From contig DYJD01000006.1 in assembly GCA_020723325.1 (NCBI GenBank), positions 1 through 64,000 of the forward strand: a DNA stretch of 64,000 nucleotides, read 5' to 3'. Position numbers and translations under genes: made by a program. Below are positions 34,136 to 42,556 of the stretch, piece after piece. The notes beneath the pieces were generated by a model that was not told the DNA's origin, searched no databases, and saw nothing but the letters and a program-made list of their open reading frames with translations. How positions within the stretch are numbered: the first letter of the stretch is position 1; every line of letters begins with the position of its first letter. The DNA comes from Desulfosudis oleivorans. GTDB lineage: Bacteria; Desulfobacterota; Desulfobacteria; Desulfobacterales; SURF-7.

Positions 34136-35716
34136 ATGAGCGAAGAAAAGGTCAAAGGGATTTTGGCAGCGGCCGTGATTTGGATTCTCATCATCGGCCT
34201 CTTGGCAGTGGCTGCGAAATTTTTGATTCTGCCTTATTTTCAAAAGGAATTGGTAAAGGAGACCGGATCGGAAAGTCAATATAAACATGAGATCAAACTC
34301 GCGGCGGATTCCTTTTCCGGATATTGTCTGCTGCGCTCGCCGGCCATGCAGAAATTGCTTAAAAGCCAGGGCATCAAACTGACCATTCAGGACGACGGGG
34401 CGGATTATGCGGCCCGGATGAAGGCCCTGGCCAAACAGGATGTGGCCATGGCGGTGTTCACCATTGATTCCTTTGTGCTGAATGCCGTGAAGCTCAACAA
34501 TTTTCCGGCCAGCATCGTGCTGGTGATCGACGAATCCGCAGGGGCCGATGCCATTGTCAGCCATAAAGACAGCGTGGGCAGCATCCAGGACCTGGATGAT
34601 CCCCAGGCAGGCCTCGTACTCACTCCCGGCTCTCCCAGCGAATTTCTGGCCCGCACGATCATCGCTCATTTCAACCTGCCCCGCCTGCCGGAAAAATGGC
34701 TGATCAAAGCCGACGGCGCGGCGGATGTGTATAAAGCCTTTGTGGGCGCGGATCCAAAACAGAAAAGGGCCTATGTATTATGGGAACCGTATGTCACCAA
34801 GGCCCTGAGCAACAAGGATGCCCATTTGCTGCTGGACAGCTCCAAACTCAAAGGTTATATAGTGGATGTCCTGGTGGTGGAACGCAATTATCTCAAGGAC
34901 CATGGCGAGTTGGTGTCGGCTGTGGTGGAAGCCTATTTAAAAACCGCCCATTCTTACGCGCAGCAAAGCGATGGAATGAAGACCCTGGTGCTGGAAGATG
35001 CCGGTCAAACCGGCGCGGAGAAATTGGATGCCGCTGCTGCGGAGAACATGATCAAACGCATTGAATGGAAAAACACCCTGGAAAATTATGCGTATTTCGG
35101 CTTGGCAACCGGCAAGGACGATTCCGGTATTCGCAATCTGGAGGAAATCATCACCAACATCACCGAGGTGCTGGTTAAAACCGGCGCTTTATCGGAAAAC
35201 CCCTTGGCCGGCAAGGCCCATACCCTGTTTTATGCCAAGATCCTCGCGGATCTGAAGGCCGCGGATTTCCACCCCGGCAAGGCCATGAATGTAATCAAGG
35301 GTCTGGGGCCGGGAACCGGCGAGCTGGACAAGGCGCGGCCCAAAACGGTCCTGCCGCCCCTTGCCGACGCGGAATGGAAAGCCTTGGCCCCGGTGGGCGC
35401 TTTGCGCATCGAGCCCCTCGCCTTTGCCCGGGGAACGGCCCGGATCAACCTTCAAAGCGAACGGGACCTGGATCAGTTGGCAACCCGGCTGGCTTCCTGG
35501 CCGCAATATTATCTGCGCATCGAAGGGCATGCCCGGGCCGAGGGCGATCCCCAGGCCAATCTGCAACTGGCCATGGAACGGGCCCAGGCCGCGGCCGATC
35601 GGCTGATTGCCGCCGGGGTCGAACCCAACCGAATCCGGACTTTTGCCGCCCCGCCGGGCGGTAGTGAAGGGGATTCGCAATCCGTATCTTTTATTGTGGG
35701 TTCGCCCCCGTATTGA
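34136..35716 (+). CDS. Membrane-anchored NMT1-type binding protein fused to OmpA-like domain
   Basis: The N-terminus has one uncleaved TM (about residues 8-30, GILAAAVIWILIIGLLAVAA). A binding-protein domain (about 50-330) follows, with DSFVLNAVKLNNFPASIVLV, VLWEPYV and YIVDVLVVERNYL. The OmpA-like domain is at about 415-522, with ARINLQSERDLDQLATRL, YYLRIEGHARAEGDPQANLQ and AMERAQAAADRLIAAGVEPN. It is a second, diverged copy of the architecture at 31297, anchored in the membrane rather than released. It would span from inner membrane to peptidoglycan. The ligand is unknown. Clean spacing (16 nt) shows it is in the same operon. Confidence 0.82.
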   Translation: MSEEKVKGILAAAVIWILIIGLLAVAAKFLILPYFQKELVKETGSESQYKHEIKLAADSFSGYCLLRSPAMQKLLKSQGIKLTIQDDGADYAARMKALAKQDVAMAVFTIDSFVLNAVKLNNFPASIVLVIDESAGADAIVSHKDSVGSIQDLDDPQAGLVLTPGSPSEFLARTIIAHFNLPRLPEKWLIKADGAADVYKAFVGADPKQKRAYVLWEPYVTKALSNKDAHLLLDSSKLKGYIVDVLVVERNYLKDHGELVSAVVEAYLKTAHSYAQQSDGMKTLVLEDAGQTGAEKLDAAAAENMIKRIEWKNTLENYAYFGLATGKDDSGIRNLEEIITNITEVLVKTGALSENPLAGKAHTLFYAKILADLKAADFHPGKAMNVIKGLGPGTGELDKARPKTVLPPLADAEWKALAPVGALRIEPLAFARGTARINLQSERDLDQLATRLASWPQYYLRIEGHARAEGDPQANLQLAMERAQAAADRLIAAGVEPNRIRTFAAPPGGSEGDSQSVSFIVGSPPY

Positions 35717-35726
35717 GACGCTGCCC

Positions 35727-36512
35727 ATGTTGGATAATGCCAAAGCCTTCCTGGATCAAGATCGATTCAGGAAAAAAGTATTGCTGAAACTGGCGGCCGA
35801 TCCGTTTTTTCTGGCCCCTTTTGTGGTCGGGGTAACCGATCTTCTGGCCCTGTGGACTTTCAACCTGGACTCGGGCCTGGCTGTTTTTGCGGGAATCGTC
35901 GCCATTCTGGCGGCCGTGGGCTATTTTTTCACCCGCCTGATGCTTGGAAAAAAGTCCTTGGCAACGGAAGCCTTGGAATCCCTGCAAAAAGAGGCCCGGG
36001 CCGAACGTGATAAAAGATTGGACGAGCTGGATCGCCGGCTGGCGGCCGACGGTGATCCCCGAACGGAAATCTGCCTGCGGGATTTGCGGGCTTTGGCAAG
36101 CGCTTTTGAAGAAAGCCGGGATGCCATGATCGCCCGGGCCAACGGCGCGACCACGGAAATTCTAGGCGGCGTGGAACAGCTTTTTCAACGCTGCGTGCAT
36201 TCCCTGGAGAAATCCCTGGAACTGGGCTACACCGCCGAGCGCATGACCAGCAAATCCGCCCGGCAACCCATTTTACAAGAGCGGGAGCGGATCATTGCGG
36301 AAGTCATGCAAACCATCCCCCAATTGGGCCATGTGCTGGCTTCCATTCAGGCCCTGGAAGTGAACGGCAGCAGTCGTGCTTCTGATCTGGCGGCCATCCG
36401 CACTGAACTGGATCAAAGTCTGGAAGTGGCCAAGAAAGTAAAGGAACGTATGCAGTCCATGGAAAAAGAATTTGATTTGCCGGAGGGGGTGGATGAGAAA
36501 GGCGGTAGTTAA
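35727..36512 (+). CDS. Two-TM coiled-coil protein, 261 aa, unknown
   Basis: I recognise no family. Two membrane segments are near the N-terminus (FFLAPFVVGVTDLLALW and AVFAGIVAILAAVGYFF). A long cytoplasmic, largely helical region with coiled-coil character follows (ESLQKEARAERDKRLDELDR, RTELDQSLEVAKKVKERMQS). MLDNAKAFLDQDRFRKK at 35727 is the first sensible start after the previous stop at 35716. Being next to pspA, it could be the membrane partner that recruits PspA, in the way PspB/PspC do elsewhere, but it has no sequence resemblance to them that I can see. Inference only. Confidence 0.7.
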   Translation: MLDNAKAFLDQDRFRKKVLLKLAADPFFLAPFVVGVTDLLALWTFNLDSGLAVFAGIVAILAAVGYFFTRLMLGKKSLATEALESLQKEARAERDKRLDELDRRLAADGDPRTEICLRDLRALASAFEESRDAMIARANGATTEILGGVEQLFQRCVHSLEKSLELGYTAERMTSKSARQPILQERERIIAEVMQTIPQLGHVLASIQALEVNGSSRASDLAAIRTELDQSLEVAKKVKERMQSMEKEFDLPEGVDEKGGS

Positions 36513-36605
36513 TAAAGGGAAAAAAATACTTTGTGCATGGTGATTTTGTTCATGCATTTAAGCCTTATGCATGACATGTTCAGCTTTTCAACCCTTGCGC
36601 GGGCC

Positions 36606-36632
36606 TGTGTGGGAGCGGCTTCCAACCGCAAT
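36606..36632. repeat. REP-like hairpin (TGGGAGCGGCTTCC family)
   Basis: TGTGGGAGCGGCTTCCAACC contains the core GCGGCTTCCAACCGC, which can form a small hairpin. Near-identical copies are at 48577-48601 and 53827-53851. These are dispersed REP-like elements. Confidence 0.6.
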
Positions 36633-36689
36633 TATTTCATTGGTTTTTGACGATTTGCTATGCTTATCTGAAAATTATGAATATCATTG

Positions 36690-36820
36690 ATGGCCTCGTA
36701 AAAAGTCCCAACCGCTGTCACTCCCGTGTGGGCGGGAGTCCAGAACCACTCGAAAAAACTGGATTCCCGCCTGCGCGGGAATGACGGAAAAAGGTGTTTT
36801 ACGACTTTTTTCGAATGCAT
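36690..36820. repeat. BIME-like pair of inverted REP hairpins
   Basis: Two hairpins, ACTCCCGTGTGGGCGGGAGT (36720-36739) and ATTCCCGCCTGCGCGGGAAT (about 36763-36782), face each other with outer TGTCA and TGACG ends. CGTAAAAAGTC lies at the left and ACGACTTTTTTCG at the right. This arrangement is typical of bacterial interspersed mosaic elements spread by REP-associated transposases. It splits the SBP-OmpA genes from pspA, in a 349-bp gap that holds no gene. Confidence 0.6.
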
Positions 36821-36861
36821 CACAATTTGACCACAATTATAATTCTAAGGAGGAGGACCCA

Positions 36862-37695
36862 ATGTTTAAAGCACTAGCCCGATGGTTGAAAGCGATCGGA
36901 TATCTACTGACTGGCCAGTTGGATTCGGCCCGGAGAACCCTGGACACGAATCCGCATGTGGTGCGCGCCAAGTATGACGCCATTGTCCAGGAGAAAACCG
37001 GCCGGATTCAGCAATACAAGCAGGCCGTGGCCGGACTCATTGCCCAGCAGGAAAACAAGATTGCCAAAGTGAAAGCCCTGACCGGCGAAGTCAAAAAACT
37101 GGAGGACCTCAAAGCCGGTGCTATGGCCAAGGCCAAACAGCGGGTGAGCACCCTCCAGGCCGCAGGACGTTCCAAGGAAGACATTCAACATGATGAGGAT
37201 TACATGAAATGTCTGACCGCTTTCAATGATTTCAGCTCCACTTTGGCGGAAAAACAGGCCCGTATCGACGAGCTGGAAGCGGATGTCAGCGATTACGGCA
37301 ACCGCATCAAGGAGCATAAGGTTCAGCTCCAGCAACTGGTGCGCGAGATCGACAAGATCAAGGCCGAATCCACCGATGCCGTGGCCGACATTATTACGGC
37401 CAGGCAGGAAAAAGAGATCGCCGACGCCTTTTCCGGCATTGCCGAAGATGGGACGGAGAAAGAACTACAGCGCATGCGGGAATTGCGCCAGGAAGTGAAA
37501 GCCGAGGCCCGGGTCTCCCAGGAACTGGCCGGAACCGATACCCGCGCCCAGGAGGCGGATTTCCTCGAATATGCCCGAAAATCCACTGCCAGCAATGAAT
37601 TTGATGCCCTGGTAGGACTGTCTGCGGATGCGGACAAAACCGCCCAGGAACCGGAGGCGAAAACCACCCAGAAGGCCTCGGCTCTGCCAGAGTAA
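36862..37695 (+). CDS. pspA: PspA/IM30 family membrane-remodelling protein
   Basis: This 277-residue, almost wholly helical protein starts MFKALARWLKAIGYLLTGQL, the short amphipathic membrane-binding helix of PspA/Vipp1. Long coiled coils follow (QENKIAKVKALTGEVKKLED, KQARIDELEADVSDYGNRIK, QLVREIDKIKAESTDAVADI). PspA proteins form ESCRT-III-like polymers that bind and repair the inner membrane under stress. The C-terminal 60 residues are poorly conserved and end in an acidic, Ala-rich tail. AGGAGGA precedes ATG at 36862. There is no PspF-type activator nearby, so regulation differs from the enteric phage-shock system. Confidence 0.88.
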   Translation: MFKALARWLKAIGYLLTGQLDSARRTLDTNPHVVRAKYDAIVQEKTGRIQQYKQAVAGLIAQQENKIAKVKALTGEVKKLEDLKAGAMAKAKQRVSTLQAAGRSKEDIQHDEDYMKCLTAFNDFSSTLAEKQARIDELEADVSDYGNRIKEHKVQLQQLVREIDKIKAESTDAVADIITARQEKEIADAFSGIAEDGTEKELQRMRELRQEVKAEARVSQELAGTDTRAQEADFLEYARKSTASNEFDALVGLSADADKTAQEPEAKTTQKASALPE

Positions 37696-37775
37696 GGAGG
37701 GGATTGTAAAAGCGGAACTCAGGAGACAGAATTCAGGCAGTGCTCCAATGGTAGAATCGCTTGTCGTGGCTGTTT

Positions 37776-37828
37776 GATTTGAATTTTGGTAATTCGAATT
37801 TGTTTCGAGTTTCGATATTCGAATTTCG
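37776..37828. repeat. AT-rich TTCGAA dispersed repeat
   Basis: A stretch with GGTAATTCGAATTTGTTTCG and ATATTCGAATTTCG lies between pspA and the binding-protein gene. Its reverse complement closely matches 43567-43620, and a shorter version lies at about 21288-21317. It is a dispersed repeat of unknown origin. Confidence 0.5.
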
Positions 37829-37859
37829 CACTTCATCTAAATAGAGGAGGAAATGGCTT

Positions 37860-38933
37860 ATGATGCGGAAAAACCTAATAAGCACCACCATTTTACCGGT
37901 TTTGGTAGTCATACTGCTTCTCTTCCAGGGAGCGGCACTGGCTGAAAACAAGCCGTCTTTTTCACTGGCCTGGAGTGAATACCCCTCCTGGAGCACCTTC
38001 GGCGTGGCCGATGCGGTCAAACTCATCAACGGGAAAAAAGGCCAGACCGGCCCCATTGAAGATAAATGGGGGGTGGATATTGTGTTGAATGAAGCCGATT
38101 ATGATTCCTGCCTGGTCATGTATGGCTCCAACCAGTGCGATGCGGTCTGCATCACCAATATGGATGTTCTCAGTCCGAGTTTGACGCGTCCTTCCACGGC
38201 CGTGCTGCCGACATCCACCAGTTTCGGCGCCGATGCCTGCATTGTCACGGCCGATATAAACAACATCAAACAACTGCGCGGCAAAAAAGTATACGGCCTG
38301 GCCAAAACCGTTTCCGAATACTGCTTTGTGCGCAATCTGGAAATTCTGGGGGAGAAGGAAAAAGACTTTCAGTTCACCAATATGGATCCGGCTGCCGCGG
38401 CCCTGGCCATGCAGCAGAAACAGAAAGGCTATGAGGCCATTGTGGTCTGGAATCCATTTGTGCTGGAGACCCTGAACAAACGCAAGGACACCAAGGTGCT
38501 GTTCGACTCCACCAAGATCCCCGGCGAAATCATCGATATGGTGGTAATCGGGCAGGCGGTGCTGGAACAGCCCGGCGGCGCGGCCTTTGCCGGGGCTCTG
38601 ATCGAGACTTTTTATGCCGTGAACCAGCGCATGGCCGATCCCAAAACCGCCGACGACACACTAGTGGCACTAGGGGAAAAATTCTCCAACCTCAATTTGC
38701 AGTCCATGCGTGAAGTGGTCAAGCAAACTCAATTTTACTCCACAGCAGAACAAGGGATAAAAGTCCTGACGGATAAAGGCACCAAAGACATCATGGAACG
38801 GGTCATCCATTTTTGCGTGGAGCATGAAATTGTGCCGAAAAAACCGGCGGTGGGTTACGGCAATGCAGCCGAGGCGCCTGGTATGGCTTTGCGTTTTGAT
38901 CCCGGATATATCAAGAAACTGGGTAGTAAATAA
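37860..38933 (+). CDS. ABC importer solute-binding protein (NMT1/SsuA-like)
   Basis: A 357-residue periplasmic binding protein has a signal peptide (about residues 1-28, ending ALAEN). The mature protein begins PSFSLAWSEYPSWSTFGVAD and has CDAVCITNMDVLSPS, KQLRGKKVYGLAKTVSEYC and EAIVVWNPFVLETL. These belong to the NMT1/taurine-sulfonate type of type II binding proteins. It lacks the OmpA domain of the two paralogues upstream and is followed by its permease (1-nt overlap, TAATG) and ATPase. Several cysteines in the ligand domain are unusual for the family. The ligand may be a sulfonate, amine or similar small compound; I cannot tell which. Confidence 0.85.
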   Translation: MMRKNLISTTILPVLVVILLLFQGAALAENKPSFSLAWSEYPSWSTFGVADAVKLINGKKGQTGPIEDKWGVDIVLNEADYDSCLVMYGSNQCDAVCITNMDVLSPSLTRPSTAVLPTSTSFGADACIVTADINNIKQLRGKKVYGLAKTVSEYCFVRNLEILGEKEKDFQFTNMDPAAAALAMQQKQKGYEAIVVWNPFVLETLNKRKDTKVLFDSTKIPGEIIDMVVIGQAVLEQPGGAAFAGALIETFYAVNQRMADPKTADDTLVALGEKFSNLNLQSMREVVKQTQFYSTAEQGIKVLTDKGTKDIMERVIHFCVEHEIVPKKPAVGYGNAAEAPGMALRFDPGYIKKLGSK

Positions 38934-39736
38934 TGCTGCGTAAACCGCTTTCAAAAAAAATCAGTCTGCTGCTGGGGCTTGGGGCCATTGTTGGACTCAT
39001 GGGTCTTTACACCCTGATTTCCTACTGGCAGCATCAGATCAATCCGGCGGACTCCACCATTCCCACCTGGACCCAGTTGGGGGACGGTGTCCGGAAAATC
39101 ATTGAAATCAATCCCCGGGACAACCAACGCTGGATCATTTTGGACAGCCACGCCACAGCCATGCGCCTGGGAATGGGACTGGTATTCGGAATTCTGGGCG
39201 CTGTTGTCCTGGGACTTTTGATGGGTTGTTTCGACGTTTGGGAGGCCTTGCTGGTTCCGCCCATGTCCCTGCTTGCCAAGGTTCCACCCACGGCGGCCCT
39301 GGCGGTTTTTTTTGTGATGGTGGGCACCGGCGACAATATGTTTGTGACCATGATCGCCTTCGGGATTTTACCCAGTTTATCCCAATCGGTTTATCTTTCC
39401 GTGCGGGAGATTCCCGAGGAAATGCTTTTTAAAGCCTACACCCTGGGAGCAACCCGTACGGAACTGATTTGGGACATCATTTTCCAAATGATTTTGCCCA
39501 AAATCCTGGATGCCGTGCGTCTGCAAATCGGGCCGGCCATGGTTTACCTGATTGCGGCGGAAATGGTGGTGGGCGACGTGGGTTTCGGCTATCGCATCCG
39601 GCTGCAATCCCGGTTGATGAACATGAATGTGGTCTATCCGTATCTGGCCCTGCTGGCTGGCTTTGGTTTTGCCATGGACTACAGCCTCCGCAAACTGCAA
39701 CAGGCGGGCTTTGTATGGTATGTCCGGAAAAATTGA
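38933..39736 (+). CDS. ABC importer permease (SsuC/TauC-like)
   Basis: A 267-residue inner membrane permease of the binding-protein-dependent transport family has about six membrane segments. The cytoplasmic EAA-type loop is IPEEMLFKAYTLGATRTELI, which contacts the ATPase. MVYLIAAEMVVGDVGFGYRI near the C-terminus is characteristic of the taurine/sulfonate/nitrate permease group. It overlaps the binding-protein gene by one base and lies 22 nt before the ATPase gene, so the three form one importer. Confidence 0.88.
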   Translation: MLRKPLSKKISLLLGLGAIVGLMGLYTLISYWQHQINPADSTIPTWTQLGDGVRKIIEINPRDNQRWIILDSHATAMRLGMGLVFGILGAVVLGLLMGCFDVWEALLVPPMSLLAKVPPTAALAVFFVMVGTGDNMFVTMIAFGILPSLSQSVYLSVREIPEEMLFKAYTLGATRTELIWDIIFQMILPKILDAVRLQIGPAMVYLIAAEMVVGDVGFGYRIRLQSRLMNMNVVYPYLALLAGFGFAMDYSLRKLQQAGFVWYVRKN

Positions 39737-39758
39737 AAAGAGTAGGATGGAGCAAGCA

Positions 39759-40709
39759 ATGAACCGGGAGATCGTGCTGGAATGTCGTCATATCAGTCAT
39801 TGGTTCGGCCGTAAAAAGGTCCTGCATGACGTTGATCTCAAAATCATCCGGGGCGAGATCGTGGCCCTGGTGGGGCCTAGCGGTTGTGGTAAATCCACCT
39901 TGTTGCGGGCCATTGTGGGCACCCATCCTCCCTGCCAGGGCGAAGTGCTCATCCGCTCCGGGGCTGGGGCAGAAGCCAAGCTCGTGGGCGGTCCCGGCCG
40001 GGACCGGGGGATTGTGTATCAGCAGTATTCCCTTTTCCCTTTTCTCACGGCCCGGGAGAATGTGGCTCTCGGCCCCATGCTGGATCAGACCGATATCCCC
40101 TTTCGTCTTCTACCCTTCACTGGATGGCGCAAAATCCGCAAGCAACATTTGCAGGAGGCCGACGAGTTGCTGGAGACCTTGAAACTGGGCGAAGCGGTAA
40201 ATCTGTACCCCCATGAAATGTCCGGCGGCATGCGCCAACGGGTGGCCATTGCCCAGGCCCTGATCATGCGGCCCACGATTTTGCTGCTGGACGAGCCCTT
40301 CGGGGCCCTGGACGAGGCCACCCGCGAAGAACTCCAGACCATGTTGCTGACCCTGTACGCGGAAAATTGCACCCGCAAAGCCCAGGGTCAGACACCGGCC
40401 CATACCATCCTGATCGTCACCCACGAACTGAATGAGGCCCTTTATGTGGGCGACCGGGTGTTGGCCCTGTCCCAGTATTGGAATTGGAAGGCAGCGGGTT
40501 TTCAGGAACACCCGGGTGCCACCATCATTTACGATCGGGTGGCCCCGGTTTTTTTGCCGGATCAGGAAATGGAATATGAAGTTTTGCGGGCCCAGCGCAA
40601 AACCATTCGGGCCACGGCTTTTGAAGAACAGTTTTCCCAGTCCAGAAACGCGCAAATCCGCTTCTGGGAGGAAATTGAGGCCGGTAAAGGCATGGGAGTA
40701 CTGCAATGA
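39759..40709 (+). CDS. ABC importer ATPase (SsuB/TauB-like)
   Basis: This cytoplasmic ATPase carries Walker A GPSGCGKST, Q-loop YQQYSLFPF, signature MSGGMRQRVAIAQAL, Walker B ILLLDEPFGALD and the H-loop in IVTHELNEAL. It has an insertion before the signature and a C-terminal extension of about 60 residues not usual in simple importers. That extension could be a regulatory or docking site for the adjacent AAA+ protein (inference). I chose ATG 39759 because GGAG lies just upstream; ATG 39747 is an alternative. Its stop overlaps the AAA+ gene start by 4 bp. Confidence 0.9.
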   Translation: MNREIVLECRHISHWFGRKKVLHDVDLKIIRGEIVALVGPSGCGKSTLLRAIVGTHPPCQGEVLIRSGAGAEAKLVGGPGRDRGIVYQQYSLFPFLTARENVALGPMLDQTDIPFRLLPFTGWRKIRKQHLQEADELLETLKLGEAVNLYPHEMSGGMRQRVAIAQALIMRPTILLLDEPFGALDEATREELQTMLLTLYAENCTRKAQGQTPAHTILIVTHELNEALYVGDRVLALSQYWNWKAAGFQEHPGATIIYDRVAPVFLPDQEMEYEVLRAQRKTIRATAFEEQFSQSRNAQIRFWEEIEAGKGMGVLQ

Positions 40710-42520
40710 AGGATTGTCCTTTTTTAACCAAGGCCGGAAAAATCATCAATTCCGATCAAACCCGGACCCTGCTGTTCACCGGCAATGTCCACGACCTGTT
40801 TCCCTTGGACGTTTCAGAAGCGACCACCTATATGCCCCTGGTGGATTTTCTCACGGCCCAATGGCGCATGCCGGATCGGATCATTTTAGTGTATGAACTG
40901 AACGGCCCCATCCGGTTCATGGAAAGCAAGGACCGCGAAAAGATCCGGGATGCCTGGCTGCGGTGGCGTTCCGGTTTTGATGCCGACACCCTGGCCATTC
41001 AAAAAATGCTGGCTTCAGCCAAAACCAGGGCGCATCTGGAAACCCTGCACAAAACTTTTGACGACAACCTGCTGGCTGCGGTGGGCAATCCCACCGTGGC
41101 CCTGGAATTTCTGCGGCAGATCTGCCTGTGCTCCCGGTCCCTGGTGGACGGCAAGCCGGCTCTGACCGAGAACCTGATCATCATCATCGAGGCCGGTGAA
41201 ATGCTGATTCCAGAAGGGGAGATCAGTCATTTATCCGATGCGGACCGGCATCGCCTGGCCATTTGCAATGACTGGTTTGCGGATCCGGGGTTCATGAACA
41301 GCGACGATTTTGTAGTGCTGCTGGCCGAATCCCGCAGCCTGATCAACCAGCGGGTGGCGCGCCTGCCCCAGATCATGGAAGTGCCCATTGAGGCGCCCAA
41401 TCAAAATTTGCGCCGGGAATTCATCGACTGGTTCATGGGGCGCCTGCCGGCAGGGAAAGAGCTGCGCCTGTGGGGCACTGTTGAGGAATTGGCCCAGTAT
41501 ACAGCGGGCCTTTCCATTCATGCCCTCATGCAGTTGCTGAAGGGGGCCGCGTACGAGGAGCGTCCGCTATTACCCGGCGCGGTAGTGGCCAAGGTGGAGG
41601 AATACATCCAAAGCCAATTGGGCGAAGATGTGGTGGAGTTCAAGAAGCCCAACCATAAATTGGATGATCTTGTGGGCTTTGAACGCCTCAAGACGTTTTT
41701 AAGAAACGAGCTGATCCCCCGCCTGCAGATGCGCGACGCCGCGGCTTTATCCGGCGCAGCCGTGTGCGGGCCCATCGGCGGCGGCAAGACCTATATTTTT
41801 GAAGCCGTGGCCGGTGAACTGGATATGATCGTGATCGTGCTCAAAAATCTGCGGTCCCAGTGGTTCGGTCAGACCGACGTGACTCTGGAACGTCTGCGCC
41901 GGGTGCTGGATGCCCTGGCCAAGGTCATCATCTTTGTGGATGAAGCCGATACCCAGTTCGGCGGCGTCGGGCCGGAAACCCACGATACGGAACGGCGTCT
42001 CACCGGTAAAATCCAGGCCATGATGTCTGATTCCACCATGAAAGGCCGGGTGTTCTGGCTGCTCATGACCGCCCGGATTCATTTGCTGTCGCCGGATATA
42101 AGGCGGCCGGGGCGGGTAGGGGATTTAATCATTCCGGTATTGGATCCGGAGGGCGCTGAACAGGAAGCCTTCATTCGCTGGACCCTGAAAGGTGTGCTGG
42201 CCCATGAACCCACGGATGAAGTCGTCAAGAGTTTTACGGCCGCCGCGCGGAACTATTCCGCGGCCAGCTTCGCCACTTTGCGGGCGGAGCTCAAAGCCAA
42301 GGTGGCCATTTTGAAACGCACCTTGCAAGTGGAAGAAGTGCAAGCCATCATCGCCGACCATATTCCGCCGGCCATTCAGGAAACACGCCGGTATCAGACC
42401 CTTCAGGCCTTGGTCAACTGCACCCGCAAGAGTCTGCTGCCGGACCCGAACATAGCGGAGACAGGGCGCCGGGCCTGGGAGGATGAGCTGCGGGAATTGG
42501 AGCAAAAGGGTGTTCGTTGA
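40706..42520 (+). CDS. Tandem AAA+ ATPase (Ycf46-like organisation)
   Basis: The C-terminal half (about residues 310-520) is an intact AAA+ module with GPIGGGKT (Lys361), Walker B VIIFVDEAD and the arginine-containing DIRRPGRVGDLI. The N-terminal 270 residues look like a second, degenerate AAA module (TRTLLFTGNVHDLFP, ENLIIIIEAGEMLIP) without a P-loop lysine. That layout, inactive plus active AAA, resembles Ycf46-type proteins. It could disassemble or remodel the PspA polymer or the VWA complex, by analogy with Vps4 acting on ESCRT-III; this is inference. It is coupled to the importer ATPase by a 4-bp overlap. Confidence 0.82.
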   Translation: MKDCPFLTKAGKIINSDQTRTLLFTGNVHDLFPLDVSEATTYMPLVDFLTAQWRMPDRIILVYELNGPIRFMESKDREKIRDAWLRWRSGFDADTLAIQKMLASAKTRAHLETLHKTFDDNLLAAVGNPTVALEFLRQICLCSRSLVDGKPALTENLIIIIEAGEMLIPEGEISHLSDADRHRLAICNDWFADPGFMNSDDFVVLLAESRSLINQRVARLPQIMEVPIEAPNQNLRREFIDWFMGRLPAGKELRLWGTVEELAQYTAGLSIHALMQLLKGAAYEERPLLPGAVVAKVEEYIQSQLGEDVVEFKKPNHKLDDLVGFERLKTFLRNELIPRLQMRDAAALSGAAVCGPIGGGKTYIFEAVAGELDMIVIVLKNLRSQWFGQTDVTLERLRRVLDALAKVIIFVDEADTQFGGVGPETHDTERRLTGKIQAMMSDSTMKGRVFWLLMTARIHLLSPDIRRPGRVGDLIIPVLDPEGAEQEAFIRWTLKGVLAHEPTDEVVKSFTAAARNYSAASFATLRAELKAKVAILKRTLQVEEVQAIIADHIPPAIQETRRYQTLQALVNCTRKSLLPDPNIAETGRRAWEDELRELEQKGVR

Positions 42521-42556
42521 TTCCAAATGATACTGAAGATAAAAAAGGGCGGGCTT

